Source of the DNA: an uncultured Campylobacter sp.
Lineage (GTDB): Bacteria; Campylobacterota; Campylobacteria; Campylobacterales; Campylobacteraceae
Direction of reading: 5' to 3'
Length of the DNA stretch: 6,385 bases
Assembly (NCBI GenBank): GCA_938046705.1
Contig: CALIWP010000382.1
Span: 1 to 6,385, forward strand
The position numbers were made by a program, and so were the translations under genes. The notes beneath the pieces are model-generated. The model did not search any database. It was not told the origin of the DNA and saw only the letters and a program-made list of their open reading frames with translations. Every line of letters starts with the position of its first letter. The stretch's first letter is position 1. This document shows positions 1 through 5,554 of this stretch, one piece after another.

Positions 1-1
1 T

Positions 2-796
2 GTGATAGTAGGTCTTAGCGAGATAGCAGAGGCTGGCGAGACATTAATAGGCGTAAAAACAGATAAAGAGGCTCGTGAATACGCACAGAAAAAGGCCGAA
101 TATTTACGCCAAAAAGAGCTCAGTAAAACTACTAAAGTAAGCCTAGAAGAGCTTAGCGAAAAGATCGCCGAGGGCGAGCTAAAATCGCTCCCTGTTATCG
201 TCAAAGCTGACGTGGGCGGCTCGCTAGAAGCCATCAAAGCAAGCCTAGAAAAACTTCGCAACGACGAGATAAAAGTAAATATCATCCACTCAGGCGTGGG
301 CGGCATCACCCAAAGCGACGTAGAGCTAGCCAGAGCGAGCGAAAACTCCGTGATTTTGGGCTTTAACATTAGGCCTACTGGCGAAGTGAAAGAAAAAGCC
401 AAAGAAAGCGGCGTCGAGATCAAAACCTACAACGTCATCTATAACCTACTCGACGACGTCAAAGCGATCCTAAGCGGCCTAATGTCGCCTGTAATCCACG
501 AGGAGCAGCTCGGACAAGCGCAAGTACGTCAGGTTATCAACGTCCCTAAAGTGGGCGCGATAGCAGGTTGTATGGTGACCGAGGGCACGATAAACCGCGG
601 TGCGAAAATCCGCCTAATCAGAAACGGCGTAGTCGTACACGAGGGCACCGTAAGCTCGCTAAAACGCTTCAAAGACGACGTGAGAGAGGTTGCGCGCGGC
701 TTTGAGTGCGGCGTAGGTATCGACGGCTATAACGACATCAGAGAAGGCGACTACATAGAGAGCTTTAAAGAGGTAGAGGAGCAAGCCAGCCTATGA
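2..796 (+). CDS. infB: Translation initiation factor IF-2, C-terminal part (5' truncated by window edge)
   Basis: IF-2 is the GTPase that brings initiator fMet-tRNA to the 30S subunit and promotes 50S joining; it is cytoplasmic. Only the last 264 residues are present, and the GTPase domain lies upstream of the window. Visible residues 1-45 are the end of the EF-Tu-like domain II and the linker helix ([10 protein letters not shown]). Domain C1 is about 62-165, with [12 protein letters not shown] and [10 protein letters not shown]. Domain C2, which binds fMet-tRNA, is about 170-262, with [10 protein letters not shown] (Cys190), [12 protein letters not shown] (219-230) and GFECG (233-237). These match the bacterial IF-2 C-terminus almost residue for residue from memory of the E. 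coli protein. The frame is open to the left edge, so the GTG at position 2 is not a real start. The TGA stop overlaps the rbfA ATG (ATGA, 793-796), giving translational coupling. Identification is secure. Confidence 0.98.
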   Translation: MIVGLSEIAEAGETLIGVKTDKEAREYAQKKAEYLRQKELSKTTKVSLEELSEKIAEGELKSLPVIVKADVGGSLEAIKASLEKLRNDEIKVNIIHSGVGGITQSDVELARASENSVILGFNIRPTGEVKEKAKESGVEIKTYNVIYNLLDDVKAILSGLMSPVIHEEQLGQAQVRQVINVPKVGAIAGCMVTEGTINRGAKIRLIRNGVVVHEGTVSSLKRFKDDVREVARGFECGVGIDGYNDIREGDYIESFKEVEEQASL

Positions 797-1164
797 ATCC
801 CTCGGAGATAAAGCGTCTGCGCACGCAAAGCGTACTAAAAGAGCTGCTACCTGAGGCTCTATCTACGCTTGAGGATGAGCTTTTACGTGGGCTTTGTGTG
901 ACGGATGTCGAGTGTAAAAAAGGCAGATACGACGCATTCGTTTATCTAGATAAAATGATGTTTGATGAGCGCGAGCAGGCCTATATACTAGACCGCCTAA
1001 AGCGCGTATCAAAGCACCTGCAAAACCACTGTATGGCGGCCGAGGGCTGGTATAGAGCGCCGAATTTTCACTTTAAATTCGACGATAGGCTCGAATACCA
1101 AAACCACATGGACGATTTGTTTGAAAAAATCTCAGAGGATCTAAATAAAAATGCAAAATCTTGA
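793..1164 (+). CDS. rbfA: 30S ribosome-binding factor A
   Basis: RbfA binds immature 30S subunits near 16S rRNA helix 1 and helps late maturation and cold adaptation. The 123 codons give a protein of normal family length. The N-terminal helix ([20 protein letters not shown]) and the C-terminal pattern around residues 88-110, with [15 protein letters not shown] followed by an acidic and hydrophobic helix, match the RbfA KH-type fold, where the last strand reads P-x-L-x-F-x-x-D. At the helix-helix kink, where E. coli RbfA has the AxG-type sequence ASG, this protein reads VSK (72-74) in a gap-free alignment. The start is fixed by the 4-nt ATGA overlap with infB. The gene ends 14 nt inside rimP. 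Position after infB and before rimP strongly supports the call; sequence alone would give a moderate one because RbfA diverges quickly. Confidence 0.93.
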   Translation: MNPSEIKRLRTQSVLKELLPEALSTLEDELLRGLCVTDVECKKGRYDAFVYLDKMMFDEREQAYILDRLKRVSKHLQNHCMAAEGWYRAPNFHFKFDDRLEYQNHMDDLFEKISEDLNKNAKS

Positions 1165-1579
1165 AAATCTGATCTCGCAGTGCGGCGTGCAGCTCTATGA
1201 CGTCGAGGTCGCGAATGAAAACGGTAGAGCGATCTATAGGATCTACATCACAAAACCAGGCGGCGTAAATTTAGACGACTGCGAAAAGGTCTCGCGTTTG
1301 CTTTCGCCGATATTTGACGTCGAGCCGCCGCTTAGCGGAGACTACGTGCTAGAGGTTAGCTCGCCCGGACTTGAGCGAAAGCTAGAAAAACCGAGCCATT
1401 TTATATCAAGCGTCGGCGAACTGGCTAAAATTTCAGCCGAAGTAGACGGCGAAAACAAAAAACTAAAAGGCAAAATTTTATCCGCCGACGATGAAGAAAT
1501 ATCGTTTGAAAGCGAAGGTCAAATTTTAAAAATAAAAATTGCAAACATAAAAAAGGCGAAAACCTATATCGAGTGGTAA
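1151..1579 (+). CDS. rimP: Ribosome maturation factor RimP
   Basis: RimP is a cytoplasmic assembly factor for the 30S subunit that acts early on the S12 and central pseudoknot region. The protein has 142 residues. The N-terminal alpha/beta domain (1-81) carries LYDVEV (15-20), VNLDDCEKVS (39-48), LDVE-like FDVEPP (55-60) and the family signature YVLEVSSPGLERKLEKP (65-81). The C-terminal SH3-like domain (about 84-142) has KLKGKILSADDEEISFE and ends in KAKTYIEW. It is slightly shorter at the N-terminus than E. coli RimP. In this frame a TAA stop lies at 1142-1144, so ATG 1151 is the only ATG available. An AGAGGA at 1134-1139 is a loosely spaced possible Shine-Dalgarno inside rbfA. The 14-nt overlap with rbfA points to coupled translation. 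It appears to be the last gene of the infB operon, because a large inverted repeat follows. Confidence 0.95.
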   Translation: MQNLENLISQCGVQLYDVEVANENGRAIYRIYITKPGGVNLDDCEKVSRLLSPIFDVEPPLSGDYVLEVSSPGLERKLEKPSHFISSVGELAKISAEVDGENKKLKGKILSADDEEISFESEGQILKIKIANIKKAKTYIEW

Positions 1580-1584
1580 GCTGC

Positions 1585-1642
1585 AAATTTAAAGGCTCAA
1601 ATTTATTGAGTTAAATTTTACAAATTTGAGCTCTTTAAATTT
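1585..1642 (+). terminator. Large imperfect inverted repeat, probable terminator of the infB-rbfA-rimP operon
   Basis: The left arm (1585-1604) and right arm (1622-1642) are complementary over 20 base pairs with a single extra A in the right arm. The loop is 17 nt (1605-1621). Each arm consists of two AAATTT hexamers flanking a GGCTC or GAGCTC core, so the stem is AT-rich except near its middle. It begins 5 bases after the rimP stop, as expected for an operon end. It lacks a clean run of T after the stem (the following bases are ATATCGC), so intrinsic termination is inferred from the position and pairing; it could equally work in both directions or act as a 3'-end stabiliser. An alternative small hairpin (CTCA with TGAG) can form in its left half. 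Confidence 0.6.
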
Positions 1643-1713
1643 ATATCGCAAAGTTAAAACGCACCGCAGTCAAATCTCTTAAATTTAACCTTTCAAATTT
1701 TAAAACCGCCTCC

Positions 1714-1807
1714 GCGTAAATTTAAAATTTCCACAAAAAGCAAAAAACAATGGCGTAAATTTCGGCGATTCTACCCGCCTACTCCCCAAAGCGCGCGGCG
1801 TAAATTT
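1714..1807 (+). repeat. Three direct copies of GCGTAAATTT
   Basis: Identical 10-mers lie at 1714-1723, 1753-1762 and 1798-1807, with start-to-start distances of 39 and 45 bases. They are upstream of the accD promoter. They may be protein-binding sites or just the local form of the AAATTT bias of this genome. The sequence shows the copies; any function is unknown. Confidence 0.6.
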
Positions 1808-1836
1808 AATACCCGACTAGCAAAACATAAGCTAAC

Positions 1837-1848
1837 TTTGGCTATAAT
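1837..1848 (+). promoter_or_regulatory. Sigma-70 type promoter of the accD operon
   Basis: A perfect -10 hexamer TATAAT (1843-1848) is preceded by GC, giving the GnTATAAT extended form usual in Campylobacter, with TTT just before it (1837-1839). No convincing -35 box is seen, which is normal in this genus, where AT-rich periodic upstream DNA replaces it. A start of transcription near 1855 would leave a leader of about 20 nt before the accD ATG. Confidence 0.75.
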
Positions 1849-1875
1849 CCCTAAATTTTTTAAAAAGTAGGAATC

Positions 1876-2769
1876 ATGAGCTTTTTAGATATTTTTTCCA
1901 AAACAAGAAAGCAACAATCCGCTCCTAGCGAGGCTCCGGCGCACTGGGTCAAATGCGACAGCTGTCATTCGCTGATGTATTACAAAGAGGTCGAGGCAAA
2001 TTTTAACGTCTGTCCAAAGTGCGGTTTTCACATGAGATTAGCCGCCGACAAGAGGATAGCGATGATCTGCGACGAGGGCAGTTTCGTCGAGCTTGACACC
2101 AAGCTAAAGCCCGTCGATCCGATCAAATTCGTCGATAAAAAATCCTACAAAAAACGCATAAGCGAAAACGAGGAAAAAACGGGCAGAAGCTCGGCCGTGA
2201 TCTGCGGCGAGGCCAAGATAGACGGTATGAACGTACAGCTGGCGGTTTTTGATTTTAGCTTTATGGGCGGGTCTTTAGGCTCGGTCGAGGGCGAAAAGAT
2301 CGTGCGCGCCGTAAAAAGATCGCTCGATAAAAAACAGCCTCTCATCATCGTTTCGGCTTCGGGCGGAGCGAGGATGCAGGAGAGTACGTTTTCGTTGATG
2401 CAGATGTCAAAAACTTCCGCCGCGCTAAAGCTGCTTGACGAGGCTAAGGTGCCCTATATATCGGTCTTAACCGATCCTACGATGGGCGGCGTGAGCGCGT
2501 CTTTTGCCTGGCTGGGCGACGTCATCATCGCAGAGCCCGGCGCTCTCATCGGATTTGCCGGACAGCGCGTTATCAAGCAAACCATCGGAGCCGATCTGCC
2601 TGAGGGCTTTCAAAGATCTGAGTTTTTGCTAGAGCACGGCCTAATAGACGCCATAGTCGAGCGCAAAGAGCATAAGCAGTTTTTAAGCGATATGATAAGG
2701 CTGCTCTCAAACAACCCGGCCTACGCCGCTAAGCAGCCTAGCGCTCAAAATTTGGACGACGAGGAATAA
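1876..2769 (+). CDS. accD: Acetyl-CoA carboxylase carboxyltransferase subunit beta
   Basis: AccD pairs with AccA to form the carboxyltransferase that moves the carboxyl group from biotin-BCCP to acetyl-CoA, making malonyl-CoA for fatty-acid synthesis in the cytoplasm. The 297-residue protein has normal family length. An N-terminal C4 zinc ribbon is complete: Cys27, Cys30 (KCDSC) and Cys46, Cys49 (CPKC). The crotonase-like carboxyltransferase core follows, with MGGSLGSVEGEK (120-131), the ASGGARMQES oxyanion-hole region (161-170), LTDPTMGGVSASFA (198-211) and AEPGALIGFAGQRVI (219-233). The ATG start has a Shine-Dalgarno-like AGTAGGA (1866-1872) 3 bases upstream and a promoter just before it. 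It is the first gene of a six-gene unit. The acidic tail DDEE is encoded by bases that also supply the ribosome-binding site of rlmH. accA is not in the window. Confidence 0.98.
   Translation: MSFLDIFSKTRKQQSAPSEAPAHWVKCDSCHSLMYYKEVEANFNVCPKCGFHMRLAADKRIAMICDEGSFVELDTKLKPVDPIKFVDKKSYKKRISENEEKTGRSSAVICGEAKIDGMNVQLAVFDFSFMGGSLGSVEGEKIVRAVKRSLDKKQPLIIVSASGGARMQESTFSLMQMSKTSAALKLLDEAKVPYISVLTDPTMGGVSASFAWLGDVIIAEPGALIGFAGQRVIKQTIGADLPEGFQRSEFLLEHGLIDAIVERKEHKQFLSDMIRLLSNNPAYAAKQPSAQNLDDEE
2761..2765 (+). promoter_or_regulatory. Shine-Dalgarno of rlmH, embedded in the last codons of accD
   Basis: GAGGA lies in the final Glu codons of accD, 7 bases before the TTG at 2773. It supports that TTG as the rlmH start, since the next ATG in frame (codon 26) would remove the first conserved strand. 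Confidence 0.7.
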
Positions 2770-2772
2770 AAT

Positions 2773-3228
2773 TTGGAAATTTCCGTGTTTTGCATCCAAA
2801 AGTCAAAACGTGAAAATTTTGAAAACGAGATCAAAGAGTACGCGAAAATGTCGTCGAAATTCGCCAAAATTTCAGACGTCGTTATCTTTAACGACAAAAT
2901 CGCCAAAGCCCAAAGCAAAGGGCGAGATGAGGCGCTAAAAGCCTACGACGAGGTTTATGAGCCAAATTTAAACGGCTTTTGCGTGGCGCTTGACGAAGCG
3001 GGTCGCGAATTTAACAGCGAGGAGTTTGCCAAACTCATCTCGGACAAGGCTCAAATTTCGTTTTTTATCGGCGGAGCTTACGGGCTGAGCCAAAATTTTA
3101 AACAAAAAACCGACGCCGTCGTTAGCCTAAGCCGCATGACGATGGCGCACAAGATCGCCAAACTTATGCTTCACGAGCAGATTTTCAGAGCTCTTTGCAT
3201 AAACGCGAACCACCCATATCACAAATAA
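2773..3228 (+). CDS. rlmH: 23S rRNA (pseudouridine1915-N3)-methyltransferase RlmH
   Basis: RlmH is a small SPOUT-family enzyme that methylates pseudouridine 1915 in helix 69 of 23S rRNA on assembled 70S ribosomes, using S-adenosylmethionine. The protein has 151 residues against about 155 in E. coli. Visible family motifs are the first strand [10 protein letters not shown] (3-12), [16 protein letters not shown] (71-86), the knot glycine motif [10 protein letters not shown] (97-106), and the long C-terminal block [19 protein letters not shown] (118-136), closing with NANHPYHK (144-151), the highly conserved RlmH end. The start is TTG, chosen because of the GAGGA 7 bases upstream and because the first beta strand begins at residue 3. 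The gap to accD is only 3 bases, so it is cotranscribed and probably coupled. Confidence 0.95.
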   Translation: MEISVFCIQKSKRENFENEIKEYAKMSSKFAKISDVVIFNDKIAKAQSKGRDEALKAYDEVYEPNLNGFCVALDEAGREFNSEEFAKLISDKAQISFFIGGAYGLSQNFKQKTDAVVSLSRMTMAHKIAKLMLHEQIFRALCINANHPYHK

Positions 3229-3237
3229 AGGAAAAAA

Positions 3238-3591
3238 ATGCGCAAAAGCGACCTGGAGCAGTTTAAGGCACTTTTACTGGAGCGAAAAGCACAGATAACT
3301 AAAAATATTTTAGACTCGTCAAACGAGATGGCAGGACTACGCCAAAGCGGCGTCAGCGACGAGTTTGATATCGCCTCCGTAAACGCCGATCAGCTCATCG
3401 AGCAATCAATCAGCGCTCAACAAAGACAAGAACTAGCCGAGATCGACGTCTCGCTGCGAAAGATCGCCGACAAAACCTACGGCATCTGCGAGATGTGCGA
3501 GGAAGATATCGGACTGGCGCGTCTGCGCGTCAAACCGCACGCAAAATACTGCATCACCTGCCGTGAGATAGTGGAAAAAACCGCAAAATAG
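3238..3591 (+). CDS. dksA: DksA/TraR family RNA polymerase-binding regulator (short DksA)
   Basis: DksA-type proteins insert a coiled coil into the RNA polymerase secondary channel and, often with ppGpp, adjust rRNA and stress-gene transcription. The protein has 117 residues. Two long helices (about 3-38 and 47-80) flank the tip motif DEFDIAS (41-47), which keeps the D-x-x-D-x-A pattern of E. coli DksA (Asp71, Asp74, Ala76). A complete C4 zinc finger follows: Cys84 and Cys87 (GICEMC), Cys105 and Cys108 (CITC). Every one of these positions is exactly 30 lower than in E. coli DksA, so the protein looks like E. coli DksA without its N-terminal segment. The ATG has a good AAAGGA (3227-3232) just upstream. 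It lies 9 bases after rlmH and 9 bases before the next gene. A DksA-like protein is known in C. jejuni (Cj0125c) in the same gene order. Confidence 0.93.
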   Translation: MRKSDLEQFKALLLERKAQITKNILDSSNEMAGLRQSGVSDEFDIASVNADQLIEQSISAQQRQELAEIDVSLRKIADKTYGICEMCEEDIGLARLRVKPHAKYCITCREIVEKTAK

Positions 3592-3600
3592 GGGTACGCC

Positions 3601-4638
3601 ATGCAAATCAAACGTTTTATAGCTTGCGCCGTGCTTTACCTGGTCGTAGTCGGCGCGATCGTTTATCTTTTCGAGGGCGGCTCTTACGAGCTTCATCTTA
3701 AATTTGCCCTTTTCGGTAGCGACGTCGAGTATGCGTTAAATTTACCCGTCGCCGTCTGGATGATACTGCCGCCTGCGATTTTGACGATATTTTGCGTGCT
3801 TCACATGGCTTATCACGGGTTTAAATTTTACGCCTTTAAACGCAAAATTTCGCACGATGAGAAATTTTACAGAGAGCTCGGCAAAGAAATTTTACTCGGC
3901 CTTGATACGAACAAAGACTTTAAAACGAACTTTTATAAAATCCCGTCCCAGATAGCTAGAATCCTCTCGCCGTGGGATAGATACAAGGACGCAAATATCG
4001 AGGGCGAGGAGCTACAAAACGTCCTAGACACCGTGCGCACGGTCAAAAACGGCGAAGTCGCCGACCTAAAGAAATTTAAGCTACCTAAGGACAATCCGCT
4101 CTTTATCAAAAACGAGCTAAACAAAATAGCAAATTTGGACGGATACTATCTGGAAACGCTTAAAAAATCTATGGGCGATCAAGGCGAAATAGTCCGCGAA
4201 GCAAGGCAAAAACTAATAAATTTAGGCTCGCTCGCCGATATCAAAAAATTTGCTCCAGATCTGGACGAAAAAGAGATCATGACCCTTATCGCCCGCTTTG
4301 CCAAAGACGAGATAAATTTGAGCAACGACGAGATTTTGGAGCTGTTAAATTCGGATAAAATTTCAAAAGACAGCTTTAGTATCAGCGCCGCGACGCTAAA
4401 AAGCAAAATCGCTCCGGACGCTATCATCGGCATATTCGAGCGGCTCAAAAACGAACGCCAAGAGGCGCAGGAAGCGTACGTCTATCTGCTGTTTGAGTTT
4501 GAGATGCTCGAGCGCGCGCAGGAGGTTTTAGCAGGCCTTGAAGCAGGCGAATACCAAAATTTCCGCACCTTGCTATACCTCAGACAAAACGGCAAAAACG
4601 TCCCGACAGATCTATTTTTCAAGCACGCGCATTGCTGA
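3601..4638 (+). CDS. Uncharacterised protein with two N-terminal membrane segments and a long helical cytoplasmic part
   Basis: I do not recognise a named family. The 345-residue protein has two hydrophobic helices, about 6-24 (FIACAVLYLVVVGAIVYLF) and 48-71 (from LPVAVWMILPPAILTIFCVL). Basic residues before the first (K4, R5) and after the second (K75 to K82) predict both ends inside, with a short periplasmic loop (25-47) that looks like beta strands. The remaining 270 residues are charged and mainly helical, rich in K, E and D, with no cysteine motif or nucleotide-binding motif. The last part (about 290-330, EAYVYLLFEFEMLERAQEVL) resembles a helical repeat of TPR type. The two-helix head recalls LapA or HemY N-termini in layout only. 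AGGGG (3590-3594) precedes the ATG. The gene sits between dksA and dus, as I recall for Cj0124c in C. jejuni, and its TGA overlaps the dus start. Existence as a gene is secure; function is unknown. Confidence 0.9.
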   Translation: MQIKRFIACAVLYLVVVGAIVYLFEGGSYELHLKFALFGSDVEYALNLPVAVWMILPPAILTIFCVLHMAYHGFKFYAFKRKISHDEKFYRELGKEILLGLDTNKDFKTNFYKIPSQIARILSPWDRYKDANIEGEELQNVLDTVRTVKNGEVADLKKFKLPKDNPLFIKNELNKIANLDGYYLETLKKSMGDQGEIVREARQKLINLGSLADIKKFAPDLDEKEIMTLIARFAKDEINLSNDEILELLNSDKISKDSFSISAATLKSKIAPDAIIGIFERLKNERQEAQEAYVYLLFEFEMLERAQEVLAGLEAGEYQNFRTLLYLRQNGKNVPTDLFFKHAHC

Positions 4639-5552
4639 TAGATTTTTCAAAAAAGCCGCTTTTTCTAGCTCCGCTCGCGGGCTTTTCGGATCTGCCGCTT
4701 AGAAGCGTGGTCAAGCAGTTTGGCTGCGACGTGACGGTGAGTGAGATGATAAGCGCAAACGCCCTAGTTTACGAGGGTAGTAAAACGCTTGAGATGCTCA
4801 AAAAATCGCCGCTTGAAACGCCATATATCGTGCAGATAGCGGGCAGCGACGCAGACATCGTCAAAAAAGCGGTGGAGATTTTAAACGGTATCGAGGGTAT
4901 CGACGGTATCGATCTAAACTGCGGTTGCCCAGTGCCAAAAATCGTCAAACAGTCCGCAGGCTCGGCTCTGCTAAAAGATATCTCAAATCTAAAACGCATC
5001 GTAGAAACCATCAAAAAAACCTCAAATAAGCAAATGACTAGCGTCAAACTACGCCTGGGCTTTGACGAGAAAATACCCGAAATTTTAGCCCTCGCCGCGC
5101 AGGACGCCGGAGCTGACTACATCGCATTTCACGGACGCACGAGAGCGGGCGGCTATACGGCTGCGGTAGACTACGCCGCGATCGGCCGAGCTAAAGAAGC
5201 TGTAATCATCCCCGTCATCGCAAACGGCGACATCTCGCCCGAAAATGCGGCCGACGTGCTAAATTTAACCAACGCCGACGCGCTAATGATAGGGCGCGCC
5301 TGCATCGGCAAGCCGTGGGTTTTCCACGAGATAAAGACGGGCGGCAGCATCGACGCGGCGACGAAAAAGGCGATCATCTTGGCGCATTTTGACGCGATGA
5401 TCGAGCACTACGGCGAGCACGGAGCGGCGGTATTTCGCAAGCACCTACACCGCTACTCCAAAGGCATAGACGGCGCCAGCGTCTTTCGCGACGAGATAAA
5501 CCATATCGCCGAGCCAGACATCCTGCGCCAAAAAATCCAAGCCTTTTTCTAA
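4632..5552 (+). CDS. dusB: tRNA-dihydrouridine synthase, DusB-like
   Basis: Dus enzymes are FMN-dependent reductases that turn specific uridines in the tRNA D-loop into dihydrouridine using NADPH. The 306-residue protein starts with the barrel strand FLAPLAGFSDLPLR (11-24), then SEMISANALVY (37-47), DLNCGCPVPKIVKQSAGSAL (94-113) with the catalytic Cys99, VKLRLGF (138-144) with the FMN-contacting lysine, FHGRTRAGGY (166-175), IANGDI (196-201) and MIGRACIGKPW (219-229). The C-terminal helical domain has FRKHLHRYSKG (268-278), typical of DusB-type enzymes. The start is taken as TTG 4632, overlapping the preceding stop by 7 bases (TTGCTGA). No clear Shine-Dalgarno is present, so translation probably depends on coupling; CTG 4635 is an alternative and changes the protein by one residue. 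The subfamily assignment is less sure than the family. Confidence 0.93.
   Translation: MLIDFSKKPLFLAPLAGFSDLPLRSVVKQFGCDVTVSEMISANALVYEGSKTLEMLKKSPLETPYIVQIAGSDADIVKKAVEILNGIEGIDGIDLNCGCPVPKIVKQSAGSALLKDISNLKRIVETIKKTSNKQMTSVKLRLGFDEKIPEILALAAQDAGADYIAFHGRTRAGGYTAAVDYAAIGRAKEAVIIPVIANGDISPENAADVLNLTNADALMIGRACIGKPWVFHEIKTGGSIDAATKKAIILAHFDAMIEHYGEHGAAVFRKHLHRYSKGIDGASVFRDEINHIAEPDILRQKIQAFF
4887..4913 (+). repeat. Three tandem 9-bp units (GGTATCGAN) inside dusB
   Basis: Units at 4887-4895, 4896-4904 and 4905-4913 differ only in the last base (G, C, T). They encode GIE-GID-GID (86-94) directly before the catalytic NCGCP loop. The repeat is in frame, so gain or loss of a unit would change the protein by three residues without a frameshift. 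Confidence 0.8.
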
Positions 5553-5554
5553 CC

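Larger units (their letters stand above)
1580..1875. other. AAATTT-rich intergenic spacer between rimP and accD
   Basis: This 296-bp stretch holds no supportable gene: stops are frequent in all frames and the only forward ATG (1750-1752) is followed at once by a stop. It contains twelve AAATTT hexamers, at 1585, 1599, 1613, 1622, 1637, 1681, 1695, 1718, 1725, 1757, 1802 and 1853. It also holds the inverted repeat at 1585-1642, the three direct repeats at 1714-1807, a short GC-rich patch around 1767-1800 and the accD promoter at its right end. Confidence 0.85.

Noticed and set aside
2..4. GTG at the left edge as the start of a short protein
   Set aside because: The reading frame is IF-2 sequence from the first codon and the frame is open beyond the window, so this is an internal valine codon.
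1630..1660. TATAAA-like promoter on the minus strand in the rimP-accD spacer
   Set aside because: It would fire against rimP with no gene to serve; in AT-rich DNA such matches are expected.
1640..1850. Possible small RNA or riboswitch in the accD leader
   Set aside because: The likely transcription start near 1855 leaves only about 20 nt of leader, and no conserved riboswitch core is visible in the spacer.
2145..2348. Minus-strand open frame inside accD
   Set aside because: It is fully inside the catalytic core of accD in antisense and has no recognisable content.
3232..3238. Run of seven A before the dksA start, considered as a phase-variation tract
   Set aside because: Campylobacter phase variation uses longer G or C tracts inside genes. 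The longest G or C runs here are about four bases, and this A run is just spacing after the Shine-Dalgarno.
3433..3696. Minus-strand open frame across dksA and the membrane protein gene
   Set aside because: It lies opposite two well-supported genes, shows no family motif and has no promoter or ribosome-binding site.
3933..4448. Minus-strand open frames inside the membrane protein gene, rich in Ser and Leu
   Set aside because: Low-complexity antisense reading of Lys- and Glu-rich codons; no start signals.
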